Notes: generated from the sequence alone by a model not told the origin. DNA of 60,000 bases from Lingula anatina (GCF_001039355.2 NW_019775446.1:129835-189834); one strand, 5' to 3'; positions 11,262 to 23,800 are shown, numbered from the stretch's first letter. Numbers and translations are program-made.

Positions 11262-12401
11262 ACACACAGACACACACACACCACCAAAACCCTGAGTACA
11301 GATTTAATAGGTTTTTTTCACACATGTGGGTTTCGTTCTTTATTTGCCTTTTCCCTCCAACCCGCGGTAGCTTTAGCTGTAAGCTTGGCTCGGATCTAAA
11401 CTAAGCCTGTCACTTAGCCTGCTGTCAGGACACGGAACAGAAGCCGTAACTAAGAGCAAATGTCAGAAGTTGTCAGCGAAATATGCCAAGTAATATCACC
11501 TGTCTGGGGGGTGGGGGTAAATAAATGAACCTCGTTACCGCGCCTGTCGTGTACAGCGCCATGGTGTGTGATTAGCTCTGATTAGAACGATTAGATGTTA
11601 TAGTCCTAATTAAGTGATATTCCGTTGACCTAATCGTGTCAGGTAGTGAACAACTTAATTGTTGATTAATTGAAATAAATGAATTTAGTAAGGAATACAG
11701 GGACATACTGCGGCTGGTGCAGTTGGGGGGGGGGGGACATAACTTCTAGTAAGCATTCAGTTCAGAAATCTTAGGGCTGGCCTTTGACCTGTGTGAAGAT
11801 ATTAATGAGAATTAAGCCGGAGAGCATAATATACCTTCTACACATGGACGTGTCACTTAAATCATTCAATTATCATTAATCAACGGTTAATTATCCCCTT
11901 TAATTTTCTTGTCTAATTTTCGTTTCGAGGTTGAATGGATGTGTAAATGGATCAGGAACTCATCTTGCTCATCATTTTATTATCCATTTAAGGTTCTTCT
12001 TTTTTTTCCTTGTATATTTTGCTATGTGATTGAACGATAACCTGAATGTCCAGCTATTTTGGACCGTGGATGTTTCGCGAAATGGTCTATGTTTGAGATA
12101 GATTGAGGCTGCTGGTGATAAAATACGTGTAGATATAGGACAGTCAGATATAGGCCCTACTAATACACTAAAACCTACCTGGGCCGCAAGCCGTGGTCGT
12201 CCTACAGTGCTCGTCCGGAAGCTTGTGGGCCGCCGTATCCATGTCCATTCTACGGAAAGTCGGTATCCTGGGGTGGAAGAGTCCTTCCTTCACCGCCGCT
12301 AACTGTACCCTGCGGAAAGTCGGATACTGGTACGAGTAACTCGGCATCTTCATCGGGAGTATCTTCTCTGAGGGAGGAGGTTGAACGCCTACTGTTGTCA
12401 T
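6032..12401 (-). CDS. TEPP/SPMIP8-like axonemal protein, six exons
   Basis: Exons in transcript order: 12401-12179, 10453-10392, 10030-9972, 8807-8660, then 8200-8136 and 7755-7692 (copy B) or 6540-6476 and 6095-6032 (copy A). Phases close, giving 206 residues and a TAA stop. The start is the ATG at 12401, the first ATG of the open frame. Motifs are two PTFRR repeats (SYSYQYPTFRR, RIPTFRRMDMD), GEWSDFLNKSPERYNIRLP, HFVGYAVRYLKPEVTASWK, LKQEPMLDQYGQRP, YRDTYPQYSRN and C-terminal ATEAWR. From memory this layout recalls SPMIP8 (TEPP), a microtubule inner protein of sperm doublets. No catalytic residues or signal peptide are seen. The exon structure is strong, the family name tentative. Exons 2 and 3 have an alternative pair of acceptors that changes about 20 residues (see findings). 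Confidence 0.7.
6476..6540 (-). CDS. TEPP-like gene, exon 5 (copy A)
   Basis: It is the same exon as 8136-8200 with intact splice sites, lying in the duplicated block. Confidence 0.6.
6725..6725. other. Single-n assembly joint
   Basis: One n follows a (CA)n tract and is followed by sequence already seen 1660 bases earlier. Some scaffolders write a single n where two contigs are predicted to overlap but were not merged. Confidence 0.85.
7692..7755 (-). CDS. TEPP-like gene, last exon (copy B)
   Basis: The acceptor is ttttatttccag. It encodes ARYRDTYPQYSRNIATEAWR and stops at TAA (7692-7694). A polyadenylation signal on this strand is possible at 7178-7183. Confidence 0.65.
8136..8200 (-). CDS. 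TEPP-like gene, exon 5 (copy B)
   Basis: It encodes YTLKQEPMLDQYGQRPMPANV plus two bases between a TAG acceptor and donor GTGAGT. Copy A at 6476-6540 differs by one synonymous base. Confidence 0.65.
8331..8407. repeat. (CT)n(CA)n(GA)n compound microsatellite
   Basis: Intronic compound repeat between exons 4 and 5 of the TEPP-like gene. Shorter copies sit at 6670-6724 and 8587-8629, each touching a single-n joint. Confidence 0.9.
8438..8585 (-). CDS. Second copy of TEPP-like exon 4, cut at an n
   Basis: This is a same-length copy of the exon at 8660-8807, broken exactly at the exon's first bases by the single n at 8586. The acceptor is missing. It is most simply the end of a contig overlapping the next one, so it should not be counted as an extra exon. 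Confidence 0.75.
8586..8586. other. Single-n assembly joint inside an exon copy
   Basis: One n lies at the exon boundary, followed by (CA)n(GA)n and a second copy of the preceding ~180 bases. Confidence 0.85.
8660..8807 (-). CDS. TEPP-like gene, exon 4
   Basis: Its 148 bases lie between a tttttttcag acceptor and donor GTAAGA. It encodes GEWSDFLNKSPERYN and HFVGYAVRYLKPEVTASWK, the most conserved-looking part of the protein. Confidence 0.7.
8808..9971. other. Intron 3 of the TEPP-like gene
   Basis: AT-rich intron with a C-rich run at about 9001-9026. I see no coding exon; the reverse open frame at 9163-9396 has no splice context. Confidence 0.5.
9972..10030 (-). CDS. TEPP-like gene, exon 3
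   Basis: The acceptor is tttttcag and the donor GTGAGT. It encodes NITDTGRQLHRFYTTPEEI plus two bases. A second AG ten bases inside would start the exon at 10020 and keep the frame of the alternative exon 2. Confidence 0.6.
10392..10453 (-). CDS. TEPP-like gene, exon 2
   Basis: The acceptor is cattttcag and the donor GTAAGT. In the main model it encodes EDFKRSTTT...KRLSGA. With an acceptor two bases further in (10451) it reads GLQTLNNDIV...IIWR, which looks more protein-like and has more C-ending codons. Confidence 0.55.
11222..11280. repeat. (CA)n microsatellite
   Basis: Imperfect CA repeat in intron 1 of the TEPP-like gene. Confidence 0.9.
12179..12401 (-). CDS. TEPP-like gene, exon 1 (start codon)
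   Basis: ATG at 12401 opens 74 codons plus one base before the donor GTAGGT. The exon encodes both PTFRR motifs and is clearly GC-richer than its flanks. Confidence 0.7.
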
Positions 12402-12625
12402 TTTTTGGGGAGTATAAATCAGTCCTCTAGTAAAGTTGTGTTGTCCCTAGATTTTTACCCAAGCTCCTTAGTAAGTCTCTAAGTCACGCTTGTCTACACA
12501 AACTTAATTCTAATGTAACTTGAGAAATAAAGGCTCCGGCTGTATATATTATGCTACCGTGTTTTGTCCCATGTGCAGCTAGCGCCGTCGCTAAGGGTGA
12601 TTGTACACAATGAATACTAATGAGG

Positions 12626-12633
12626 TGACGTCA
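12626..12633. promoter_or_regulatory. CRE palindrome upstream of the TEPP-like gene
   Basis: TGACGTCA, the full CREB/CREM site, lies about 225 bases upstream of the start codon, with a CCAAT motif about 15 bases further on (ccaaccaattg). CRE sites are common in promoters of testis and ciliary genes, which suits the proposed product. Function is inferred from motif and place only. Confidence 0.4.
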
Positions 12634-12699
12634 CAATGACCAACCAATTGCGTCGCAGGACGTTTTGGGACTTTTCACCTGACCACGCAGCGCAGGACA

Positions 12700-13364
12700 A
12701 TATGGGACATTAGAAGCAGTTTTTATCGGCTTTTGTTCAAGAAAATATATTGTCTGGGGCTCCTAGCGAGGCCGTAAAAGAAAGAGAAAAATCTAGAGCT
12801 TTTTTCTTTTTGATAAAATTGAAAAAGAACTACCGTTAAGGTTTAACAGGTATTCTTCCTTCCCAAGTCACTTCACTCCATACGAATAGTAGAGCTGAGT
12901 GATATCGACGTGAAACTGTTTCACTATAATATGAAAAAGAACCACTAAAAATACGAAAAGATTTTTCTTTAAAATCCATGATGGATGATTTTTAAATGTT
13001 TTCGTAATTAGATGGGTCCCGATCCCCACTTCTCTCATTTAAAGCGTGGCATTTAAAATACGGTTTTTGATGGAAGGAATTTTTGAAATACATTAATTTT
13101 GCTCTCTATCTAGGCCTATTATTTTATTCATTTTCACTTATTTGTCCTTTGACTGTATTTTCCCCTTTCACTCCAAATATCACTTTTCTATTCTTCATTT
13201 TCCTTTTGAGCCCTCTTTTTAAGGGCAGTGAACTGTTTTTGTATAGCTTTTATCCTTCATCTGTATCCCTTTTTAATACAAAATCTTTAACTTTTTTTAA
13301 TCATAACTACTATTTAAAGCTGTTTTTACACAACGACGCTTTTACAGGGTAATGGATTCCCGAT

Positions 13365-13439
<75 letters not shown>

Positions 13440-15240
13440 TTGTATATTTACTATCACATATCTTTATTTACTATCGCATATCTATATTTTCCGTTTCCAT
13501 CCCTCATTCGATCCCTCCCCTCCCCTCCCCTCCCCTGCCCACCTCTTTCACACTTTTTTCCCTTGTCTTCTTCTCTGTTCTGAAAGTCCACCCTTACCTA
13601 TTATTCTGTTTTTTTATTCAGTTTTACCTCTTTTCATAAAGCCGCTTTGTCCAGAAGAACCCAACTGAACGACCTGCAGTGCTGAAGCAGGTGACGAACA
13701 CAAGAGAAAAAAGATAACATTATCAGCTCGGAACCGAGGCAAATCACATTTGGTTATTACAAATGATAACACTATGTTTGTGCACAGAGGTATGCTTAAT
13801 ATAAACACCCTGCACCTTGCACTGAACTAAGAACAAACAAAATTGAGAATTGTTGAGAAAATATACCAAACAACTCTCACTCATATTCGTTCTATATAGT
13901 TTCTACTATTTTCTGATGCCACAAAGGAGGAAATGCCTTCTTATGTCGCTCATAATGGTCCCCTTTATGACAATTTAGCACACGATATAGGTAAATCTTT
14001 TAAGCAATCATCTTTGCCAAAGGAAGGTAAATAAAGAGGCTGAATGGACAGAGCAGTGATAAGGTGTAGCCTATATATCACCCTCCACAGCTCTAAGACT
14101 TATATCTGGGAGGGGTTACAAAAAGGGCAAATGTCCGCCTTGAAGAGAAAAATAGTATGAAACCGTCGTAACATGTAACATCTATGAATTTTTGGTAATA
14201 TTATAATAATCTTCTCTCGAGGCATTTTTAAAGGATCTAAAAAGCCATTGAGCTATCGGTATTTTCCCTTTGCCATTGTTCTCAAACTGCGTAGATATAT
14301 ACATTGAGAAACGTGTTATTGAAATACAGAATTTACCTAAATATTGAAAAAAACACCTCTTCTGCAAATTTCAGACTACTAGCGAAATTTAAGCTCTGCA
14401 TATGTAACAAAATGGTTTATGCAAAAGGTTATATATTCTATGTATGGACCCATAGGAATTCTCGCGCCAAAAGTATTTTCAAGAGGCTTAAAGAGCAAAG
14501 GTCGTCGAAAAGATAAGATAGACAGATTTGTATTTTTTCGCTGCAGTTTTAATGCAATAAATACTTATTGACACAGGGCAAACGGACCGCGTGCGCTCCC
14601 GTGTCTCTTTGCATAACAGTTACTTAAAAGATCGACATTACGCCTCAGTGTCGGCTGGTTTGACAGGTGCGATGCACGCGCTTGTGGCGGCCTATCTTCA
14701 GTGCTCCACAATAAAGCACAGCACCTGCCCACGCCCGCGTGGCAAAGTTCGTAGCCCGGTGACTGCATTATCAAGCAGCGGCTGTAACAAGGGGAATTTG
14801 TGTACTAATTGGGAAGAAAACTTTTTTACTCCGAGAAAAAATATCACAAATTGCAGACCGACGCATGTATCGCTACGATATGAAGTGCATCGTCTGTATC
14901 CGCCTGTTGAAGGACAAAATAAAAAAAATAGGAAAAAAAAAAACAGAAACTAATTGCTCTGTAATTAGAAAATCACGCTGATTTTAATTCCAGAATAACA
15001 AAAAGCATAAAAAGTTGGCTTCAGTCAATTAACACTGAATTAGAACATATATCCCTTTCTTCTCTCACTTTCTGCCCTCATAAATCCGGAATGTCACACT
15101 GCGGCACAGAAAATCCTAGCAATTAATTTGTATGCCGAATTAGAAATGCAAGCTTATTTTAATTCCCGAACAAAATAAAAAGGAAGCCAACACAATAATT
15201 CGACCACAAGTCCAGTTAAATTAGCCCCAATATCAAGCAG
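12700..15240. other. Intergenic stretch with no supported gene
   Basis: AT-rich DNA with T-rich and TA-repeat tracts. Open frames here are short, lack splice context and include the TA repeat itself. Confidence 0.5.
13367..13436. repeat. (TA)n microsatellite, ~70 bases
   Basis: Uninterrupted TA dinucleotide tract. Confidence 0.95.
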
Positions 15241-15499
15241 TCCCGCTCGGCCAAATCACAATGGTTTCCTGGCCCGGTCCTTTATTATTATAAACAGCCG
15301 CATACCAAGGCGCAATGTAAACTAATACGCCAGCCTAGTTCATTCATTCGGAAGGGACAGAAGGGCCAGGGTTTATGGCTGCAATCAATGTAGGCCGTCT
15401 TTGAGGTCGCTGGACTCGGGGAACGTTCGACAACATTTCTCTTTCATCTGGGTGCCCATCTTTCCGAGGCCTGCGCCCGGTCGATCCGTTGAGGCTTAT

Positions 15500-15734
15500 C
15501 GCCGTAGCAACCGGAGTTAGATCCCAAGATTTATGGTGAACTGTGGAGATTCGTGAGATGCTCGAGCTTCCATTGCTGGAGTTATATGAGTGACTAGTGT
15601 GGGCAGTGGCTAGTTAAAGACCAGTGTTGTTTAGACTGAGGGATTAGTGAGCTAGCAGCGCCTGATCGAGATGAAGAAGGTTGAAGAGGACGGATCAGCC
15701 TATTGAAAATTGTCCGCAGAGAGAGAAAGGTAAG
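15500..15734 (+). other. Possible untranslated leader exon
   Basis: A GC/CpG-richer segment (about 15240-15560, with TATAAA at 15289-15294) is followed by sequence ending in a strong donor, AGAGAGAAAG then GTAAGTTG near 15730. Stops interrupt the frames before the donor, so it would be untranslated. It could be a distal promoter of the formin or of a non-coding transcript. The start is arbitrary. Confidence 0.2.
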
Positions 15735-17739
15735 TTGTTTCATCTGTCTGCACTGTAACGTACTCAGTCTACCCATTCAAAGCAGGCTGTCAAAACGGGT
15801 CATAACTTCCCCTGGAACATGCGCTGTCTTTAATCTTTATAAAACTTCACTACATTCATATGCATGTATGACACAGACATATACAAATACACGCTTAAAA
15901 TCGCCTTATATAAGTAGAAAGCAATGAGCAAGAACGTTTTCATTATCAGCTAAGATCGAGTTAACTGAACCGACTTCAACTCGGCTTCACTTCACACATG
16001 TCCTTGTGCTATGTGTTTTTAACTTCGTGAGTGTGTGCGTTCCACTTTAAGCGGGAAACGCGGTAAAATGTCAAGCCTTAACCTGCATTGTTCACAGTGA
16101 CAGGTATATCAAATGTGTCACCCGTGCTAACCAGTAGGTGACGGTCACATGGCTGGGAGGTCCGTGTGTGTGTGTGTGGAAATTATGCTGAATTGTCATC
16201 TGTTGTCACCCTGAGGGACATGGGTTTGGCTGTCTCTGTGTACTAAAACATGCTGTGATATATGCATCACCCTGGGTTCCACAGGTTATAGTTTTATTAC
16301 TAGAGGGGTGAATGGAGAAAACTGAAATAGAAAGGGGGGGTACTGCCCATTGTTACTCGCTGGCACACAGGGAGACCCGCTTGTCTCATTGTTACTGTAT
16401 AAATCAGAAGTCGCCTTTGTACATAGCCCATGGCCATGTAGCTGATACACAGTAGCATGCGTGTATATTATCGACATTTAGATCGTTAAGTATATACTAT
16501 ATGCCTGCATCATGGTCTGTTTACATAATAACATTGTTACCGGTGAGAGTTCAGAGAAACACTAATGCAGCGTCTAACCTGTTCCTGTTATATATATATA
16601 TCGAAATAGTGATGTAACAGTTAGGAAGGCGTACAGATGCGTTCACACGGGCACCAAAATAAGACGGGATTCTGCAGAGTCATCGGTCCTTTTTACGGTT
16701 ACCAACTCTGCAATGGGCAATTCTTAGAAAATAGCAGTGTAGGTGGGATACTGCTGGACTGTTGGCCGTCGGTTTATAACTGCGATCGCCGTCATATACG
16801 AACGTTTAGAAAAACAGCATGATGATAATGTTTGCCTATGGAAGTCCCTATTATGTCAAGATATGAAAAACTTTGGGGCTCACAAATTGGCTTTCTGGCT
16901 GTAACCCAAATTAGTCCTCATTTTAAATATTTCAAAATAATTAATGAATCATCTTTTCTGAAAATGCAAAATCTAAATTCAGTGCTTATAAGGTGAGAAA
17001 TTACTGTAGCTTTCTTTGTGAAATAAGATAATACCATTGATTTTAGTATCAGGAATTTATAATTGGTCGCAAGCAGTGAGACTGCGCTATACGACACACT
17101 AAATGTCACTGTCAACATAATGAGTATACACTGTATAATGATAGGAAAAAACTCTAGGCAAAAGAATCGGCTTGGTTGTTTATTGTTCTTACTAAAGACT
17201 CAATTTGGACTTGGATTGATTTAGCCGATGGAAAGCGGATGCAATAACATAAACTCATTTCAACTTTGCCCGATTTTTTTGTATGGCATGGACTTTTTAG
17301 CTATTTTGGCGTTAATGCTCTTTTGCACAAAGCGAAAATAATTGATGGCAACCTGTCAAAGTGATTTTAATTAAAATGTAAGGAATGAATTGGGGCTAAT
17401 CATACAGTTTATGCTGATTGGCACAGAAAATATTTGATTGAAAACACTTACTAAAGTGACTTAATATACAGATCTGTGTATATAGGGAGAAGACAAGGGT
17501 GAAGTAGCCACGCTACCATTATCTCTGTTACAATGAGATTTAGGCTAGCAGATAATTAAAAACGACTGCTGATTGATTGTATTGCTGACCAAAAGACCAC
17601 AGAGCCGCAGAGCACATGTGCAAGAAGACCTAGGTTGAGAACAGGTCGACACTGGGCGGCAAACAGAGCAAAGGGAACCAGTGTTACGAGTACCAAACAA
17701 TACATGTTTTACTTGGGGTTGGTTGATATGTATGCAGCT

Positions 17740-17741
<2 letters not shown>

Positions 17742-17773
<32 letters not shown>
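17742..17773. repeat. (TG)n microsatellite
   Basis: Perfect TG dinucleotide tract. Confidence 0.95.
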
Positions 17774-18744
17774 AGGAGGAGCGGAGGTAGTGGAAAAGAG
17801 AAAAAAAATGTGATAGATTTTAATAGCATGTACCCTCATTCAATTCAACGCCTACTCATTAAGAACATGTCTTCGTATATGAAGTGGAAGATCTGCGCAT
17901 AACACCTAAGATGTGTATTGGAAAGCCAAGAGTTGTTTATGAAATTGAAGATTTGCCGGGTGTAAACAACTGGCTGTTTACTGCCGAAATGACGTGGCGA
18001 ACGACGGTACTCTCTCGCCGTGACGACCAGGGTGTGGCCAGATTGAGGAAGAGTGTCACGACCCGTGCTCTGACACCCAGGGTACCTGTCAGTTAGAAAA
18101 ACTTCAAAACAACGGCCCCTGCTTAATCATCAGATCGCGTTCCTTAGCGCTGACCAGTACCGGTGCACGGACAAGTGAGGTAATAATTAGTGATAAATGA
18201 CCAATGTCCTACGGCGTCCTGGCGACGGTCACCTTGATCAGGACCCTTCATCAGGGAGGAGCTCAGCCGTGGTCGAACGGATGGTCACCGCTGCTTTAAG
18301 TGGACAGTCTGGTTTCCGCTTGGGTGCTTCAAATATTTCAGTTCATACCTGGTGAAAAATGGTCAAACAACATTAATTGTCATTCACTGTTTTCTAATAA
18401 AGACTATTTTATTATTTTATTCGAGCGCCTATTAAACTATTTTCACTTTCCAAATTAAACAACAACAGCTTCACCCCAACACTTTCTTTTCACCACATTT
18501 TTGATACATTTTCATGTTATTATACGAACTATTTACACTGAAATTTCACAACAGTTAGCTTCCGTCAGGAAACTGCGGTCTGAAATGCTGATTTCAAGAT
18601 CTGCTTTGCTCGTTAAGGTCTCAAGAATGTATTATTAGGTGCAATGTTTGGGGGCCAAATGCACAGCCCCTCGACTAATCGGTTTTTAATGGCCTGCTCC
18701 TCTTCTCAAACAAACACTGCATGCAAGCACCCATGCTCACGCAC

Positions 18745-18774
18745 GCACGCACACACACACACACACACACACAC
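18745..18774. repeat. (CA)n microsatellite
   Basis: CA tract following cacgcacgcacg. Confidence 0.9.
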
Positions 18775-19451
18775 AGCGGTCCAGATAGATGGCGTCTCTT
18801 GAAGAGCCTCAAGAGTGTTTCTTTTCAGAAGCGATCGGAAAATCATTGTTTTTTTGCATCGCCTTAGTAAATTGTTGGGCATAGCGGAATAAATTTCCCC
18901 AGTTGGTCGGTATGAATTTTACTTTCTTTACCAACGAAAATCTTCAAGATCTTCCGGCATGACAGCTCAGAGGCTAGAACCTGGTAGATCTTTTCTTTCG
19001 GTTATACAGCTGGATACAAGAATTTCTCTTACACACACGACGTAGCATTCACGTAGCGTTCTTATAAACTTAAAATAATAATTATGCAGCTAGGCAAATA
19101 ATCAGATTCTTGCTTTTATTGGAGAACAGTCGTTCTATTATCAATGTTATCTCACTTTTGCTTGTACACCTTTATTTGGACAATGTTCTAATCAATATAG
19201 CCACACAATGTGAGGCATCAACTCCTCAACATCTTTAAATATTTAGAAATAGTTTAGAACTTGACGCTGTCACCCTGCGTTTAAGTGGGTTTAGGGTAGT
19301 TTGGGCGTATTGAAAGCGACGGATTATATTCTCCGGTCATCTGTAGAGGATGAAGTTTTGTATAGTCTACATACTGTCATAAGGCTGTACGTAAAAGGTA
19401 ATGTCTTCGTGTGTCTAAGGGACCATTCCCAGTCCCTATCGTACTAATTGT

Positions 19452-19629
19452 GGATCGATCTATCTCCAAGGGGATTCTCGCTAAATTGCAATCAACTTCA
19501 GTGGCTCAGATACTGAAGCTGCTAGGGGGTAATTAATTATCGTTTAGTAGCTTCAGTGGGCGTGCCAGACATCTTAGCCTCTTATGCTGAAAGCAATTAG
19601 CGAGAAACCCCTTGGAGATGGATCGATCC
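19452..19629. mobile_element. 178-base MITE with ~33-base inverted ends
   Basis: The left end starts GGATCGATCTATCTCCAAGG and continues GGATTCTCGCTAA. The right end is its near-perfect inverse (TTAGCGAGAAACCCC, then TTGGAGATGGATCGATCC), with only a few mismatches. TGT flanks both sides and may be a 3-base target duplication. A sub-terminal pair (CTTCAGTGG and its relatives) also repeats. No coding capacity is seen. Confidence 0.7.
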
Positions 19630-20750
19630 TGTTAGATCGGTCTAGGTATAGGAACCCAGTTTAAGCTGTGTCGAAGACAACACTGTACATTGCATATCTG
19701 AAGCCAATATACACGTTCTTAATCCCCGGCATATCCATACGCATTATCCAAGATGAAGCCGATTACAAAATTACGGCAAATACAAGAATATGGAGAGGAG
19801 GGTTTCGAAACCAAAATGTTAATAACTGGATAAATATATTTGTTTACCATGCTAACTACAAGAAGCCTGAAATTTATTATTTGTGTTTTACAAATCTCAA
19901 AACCGTTCGGTTATGCAATTTTTGAGAGCATATTTTTCGTGTGGCACACAGGTCGGTTGTCTCTATTGGATTGAAGACAACAGTGACCCGCTATATAGAC
20001 AGCAATTTGTGGAGCTAATCAGATGTTTGTTCGGGGAATTGGAACAAGCACGCTTTCTGCACTTAAAGAGTCAACTACATGGTGTCTTGTCCAATCTAGA
20101 TCAAGGACGTTCCTAACATTAAGAACGTAATACAATCTCGCTAGCATGAATCATAACAACAAAACAGAAGTCATTCTTGCATGCGTATAATATTTTATAA
20201 GATACTGATTTTGTCGACATCGTTATAAGAACGATTTCACAGAAATAATACAGTCAGGGTATATAATAAACATAAACAGGAGTATTCCATGGCCGGTCGC
20301 AATAGAAAAGTACAGATAACGATCTGGGAAAAACGAGTCATTTTTGGACCACTGAAGTTTGGGGTTATTTTAGATTTGTGAAAACAGCGTGGCATCTGTC
20401 ATTACCAGAATATAACAAAATACTTAAGGGGGCTTTATGAATAACATGACCGTAATAATTCCTAGGTAGATAAAGACGGATTGAAAATAATTGAACTGAA
20501 ATCGGCGCAGAAACCTCAAAAGGTCTCATGATATGCTTGTCTCCGATCTAACACAAATTATTTCTGAATCATAGAAAACTAGATTCCCCGATAAGCGTGT
20601 TTTCACTCTGACAGCAGTCATATCTGGACTCCCCAGAAACGGTTTTAAGATAATGGAAAGAGATTTGACGAAATGCAGAACTCATTTATCAACAAGGTCA
20701 AACACATTTTATATGTCGATGCTTATGATATAACGGGAAACATTGATTAA

Positions 20751-20870
20751 AGCCCCTCTGAAAGTGGATTTCATTTATTATCCTCTAAAAGTGAATTTTA
20801 GGGATCGTTGAAAGTGGATTTCATTTAGGCCCCTCTAAAAGCGATTTTTATGTAAACCCCCTTTAAATAT
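20751..20870. repeat. Short degenerate tandem repeat
   Basis: About four diverged copies of a ~30-base unit of the form CCCTCTGAAAGTGGATTT plus CATTTA, alternately reading CCTCTAAAAGTGAATTTTAG. Confidence 0.6.
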
Positions 20871-23800
20871 TTAAAAATATTACTTGTTATCAAGATGTGG
20901 TGGAAGACGTGGTTCAAGGATATTCTACTGTAATGCTATTACATGTTATCAGTAATATCTTGAAACGAATACATCTGGGAAATTTAAGCTTAACTGACAA
21001 ATTGAGACAATCGTTTCGAACATTGAAAAAACTGTGGACCATATCGTAATTGTCTTTGGCGAGTTAGCAGCGCAGTTTATCCCAAAACATTATAACTTTT
21101 TATTGACACAAGAGCAATATTACAATCGGTTATGAGCTAGATATAAAACTAATACAAATAACCCTTTCTAAGACGATCGTGAAAGGCAAAGCTGCGTAGT
21201 GTACAATTTTGGGATGTAAAAAAGTCAACCCGACCAAGGTGAGCTATCAGATCAGACAACTGTGTAAGCGAGGCTCAAGTACCTCAACTTATCTGTACGT
21301 GGAGATTGGGCCAAAACTCGTAACCTGTCATTTTGGTCTTTTCACCTCTTATCTGGACGATATAATGAATAGCCTCTTTGACATTATCCAACGAAAAACT
21401 TCATAATAGTCTCGGTGAAATCATCTTTCAAATAAATGCGAGCGGGCTATCTTGTTACGTCAGCACTGTACCACGTGATTATTATCTCAGTCTGTATAGT
21501 TTCAGCGCTGTTATCATACAATCATTATAGGAATCATTGTAGAAATATATTCTGGTCCTGACATCAACAAATCTTGATAGCTAGAGCCTTTCTATGAAAA
21601 GAAAAATCAGAAAAGATTCACATTATTAAAGAGAATGTATTTCTATTATACTAATTTCCTCTATTAAAGAGAATTGCGGAATTTCAAATATGCAAAAATC
21701 ACTCACTTGCCTTCTTTTTAAGATCATTTCTGACGATGTTCCAATATCTGAACAGATTTAGTATTATATCAATACATGGAAAAGGACGGCAGTATATTTG
21801 GAAGATAAATTTGAAAATTGCTTAATTCCTAAAAGACAATATACCACCCACGAACTGACACGAATACTAGATTTTTTTTCATATTTTGCAATTAGCTAGA
21901 GTTATCATAATAGCCTGGAGGTTTTCTAGAATATAACATAAAAAAAACGTGTCATGTTTTTCGTTAAGGTAAGGCTTCTGTTGCAAACGTGAAGGACTCG
22001 TGTTTGCAAGCTCATCTCAAAGGTTTCCCGAAAATGAAATCTCACTCGTAGGTGTTTTCTCTCAGCCTGGGATTTTATCATAATCTTTATAAATTACAAG
22101 ATGTTGAATGGTTGCTTATTCCAGAGAGTTACGTAAGTGCGCCGTCACTCTCTTAGCTACAAACTTTTTTGCCTATTGTGTGTGGTAGCGTGCGCGTAAT
22201 TCTTTTCAGAAAAAAAAATCCCCTCTTCTAAAATCATTTTAGGATGATATATTCGATCTCCTGATAGCTGTGGATTAGCTCTTAAATATGATTGTGTGGG
22301 ATTCGTGTTACGTTAAGCCAGATAAATTGGATACTCTCGTTGTTTTTGTTACCGCACGTGGTCGCGGTGGGTGTAAATGTTACTCCTTAACAACAAATCT
22401 CCCATTGCAACATGTCTCATATGATTATCGGTCCGTTGTAATAAGGAATGCGTGGCCGCGAAGTCTGCTTTCTGCCGTGTATGAGAGAAACTGACTGAAA
22501 CATGTAACTTTATCAGATAAAGTGGAATCAAGATGATGTATTCATTAATGAAAATGTCAAATGCGCCTGCGCCTACTCTAGGGCGCTCTTCTGGTACTAG
22601 GCGAGGCAAAGTTAGACAAGGTACCAGTTGTTATGACACAATGCGATGCACATTTATCGGGTAAACGCCTACTTTAGCTACATTTACACACAGGAAGGGG
22701 GAAGGTGCCCTCAAAGGTTTGAGTCGTTGTGCTTGGTTCGAATAAAATTGTGAAAAAAACCTGCGTAAACACGACAGTTATTTTACAAGTCTGACTATGA
22801 TTCTATATGCCTCGTGACATGCATAAATAAAATTTGGAAAAGAGACATGTCACCTATTTTAATATCTTAAAAGCAATAAATAAATCGTTCATTCCTGTTT
22901 AAATCTCATTAGAACGTATACAAAGTGCATTTCACACAAAGTGAATCCCAAACAAATGTTGGAAAATGCGTTTTTATGTACATTAACAGTGAACCCCGGG
23001 TTAATGTGTTAAAAATGTTAAGTTGAAAAGCTTTTCAGTAAATTATATCATGGTAATAATGGGAACTTTATTTTATTTTGTACTTTACGACTCAAAATAT
23101 ATGTATATATATATATGTATATATGGCGGCTATTTTCCGAAAATAACCAAAAAAATAACTGAAATGTCAAATCTGCAACAACTGTAGAGTGACACTTTGA
23201 AGAATGGCGTCAAATTTGTCCGCTGAACAACTAACCAAGACGCCTTTTTACCAATATAAAAATTAAGAGAAGATGTGTGTTTTATGCCGGAAAACGAACC
23301 CTGCTTGTCAAATACTGACGTCGAACTCCCTTCATACGAGCACGGTGTCGCGATCATTCTGAGCATGAAGGTGTTCACGAGGACTTTTCTTCTTTTCATG
23401 CTAGTGCTAGTTTCACCCCCCCCCCCCCCCCCCCGAGTGTCCCTGAGGAGTCTCACCTATTGCGTTATACAATAAATGTTACTATGGAAACCATCTTAAT
23501 TAACCCAAAGTATCCTGACCTAGTGTACAATCAATGGCAAACTGGCGATAGCAGTGCGGCAATGAAAAAAAGCTGACAGAATTTATCCACGGATGTGTCT
23601 TTCCTGGTTGTTTTCTCTAGAATTCTTTCGAATTAGGGTATATCGTATCCACCATGATTTGCGTATTCATTTTGTATTGCTTTCTCAACCGGTGCGTACA
23701 GTTTCACCCTTATCACTGAAAGGTTAACGCCCACCTCACGCAGAGTCTCGCACGTTTTTAGTCTCTTATGGCGTCACCTAGTGCCAACAGCCTCGTTTCA

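Noticed and set aside
13352-13668. Frames rich in Tyr-Ile
   Set aside because: They are translations of the TA microsatellite and neighbouring T/C-rich DNA.
17884-18096. 70-residue frame starting MEDLRITPKMCIG
   Set aside because: No domain, no splice context and no neighbouring exon in phase.
19883-20116. 77-residue frame with DPLYRQQFVELIRCLFGELE
   Set aside because: The second half looks protein-like, but no splice sites, start context or homologue is recognised. Kept as chance unless transcripts appear.
22735-22745. GGTTCGAAT, a tRNA B-box-like string
   Set aside because: No matching A box, acceptor stem or cloverleaf nearby.
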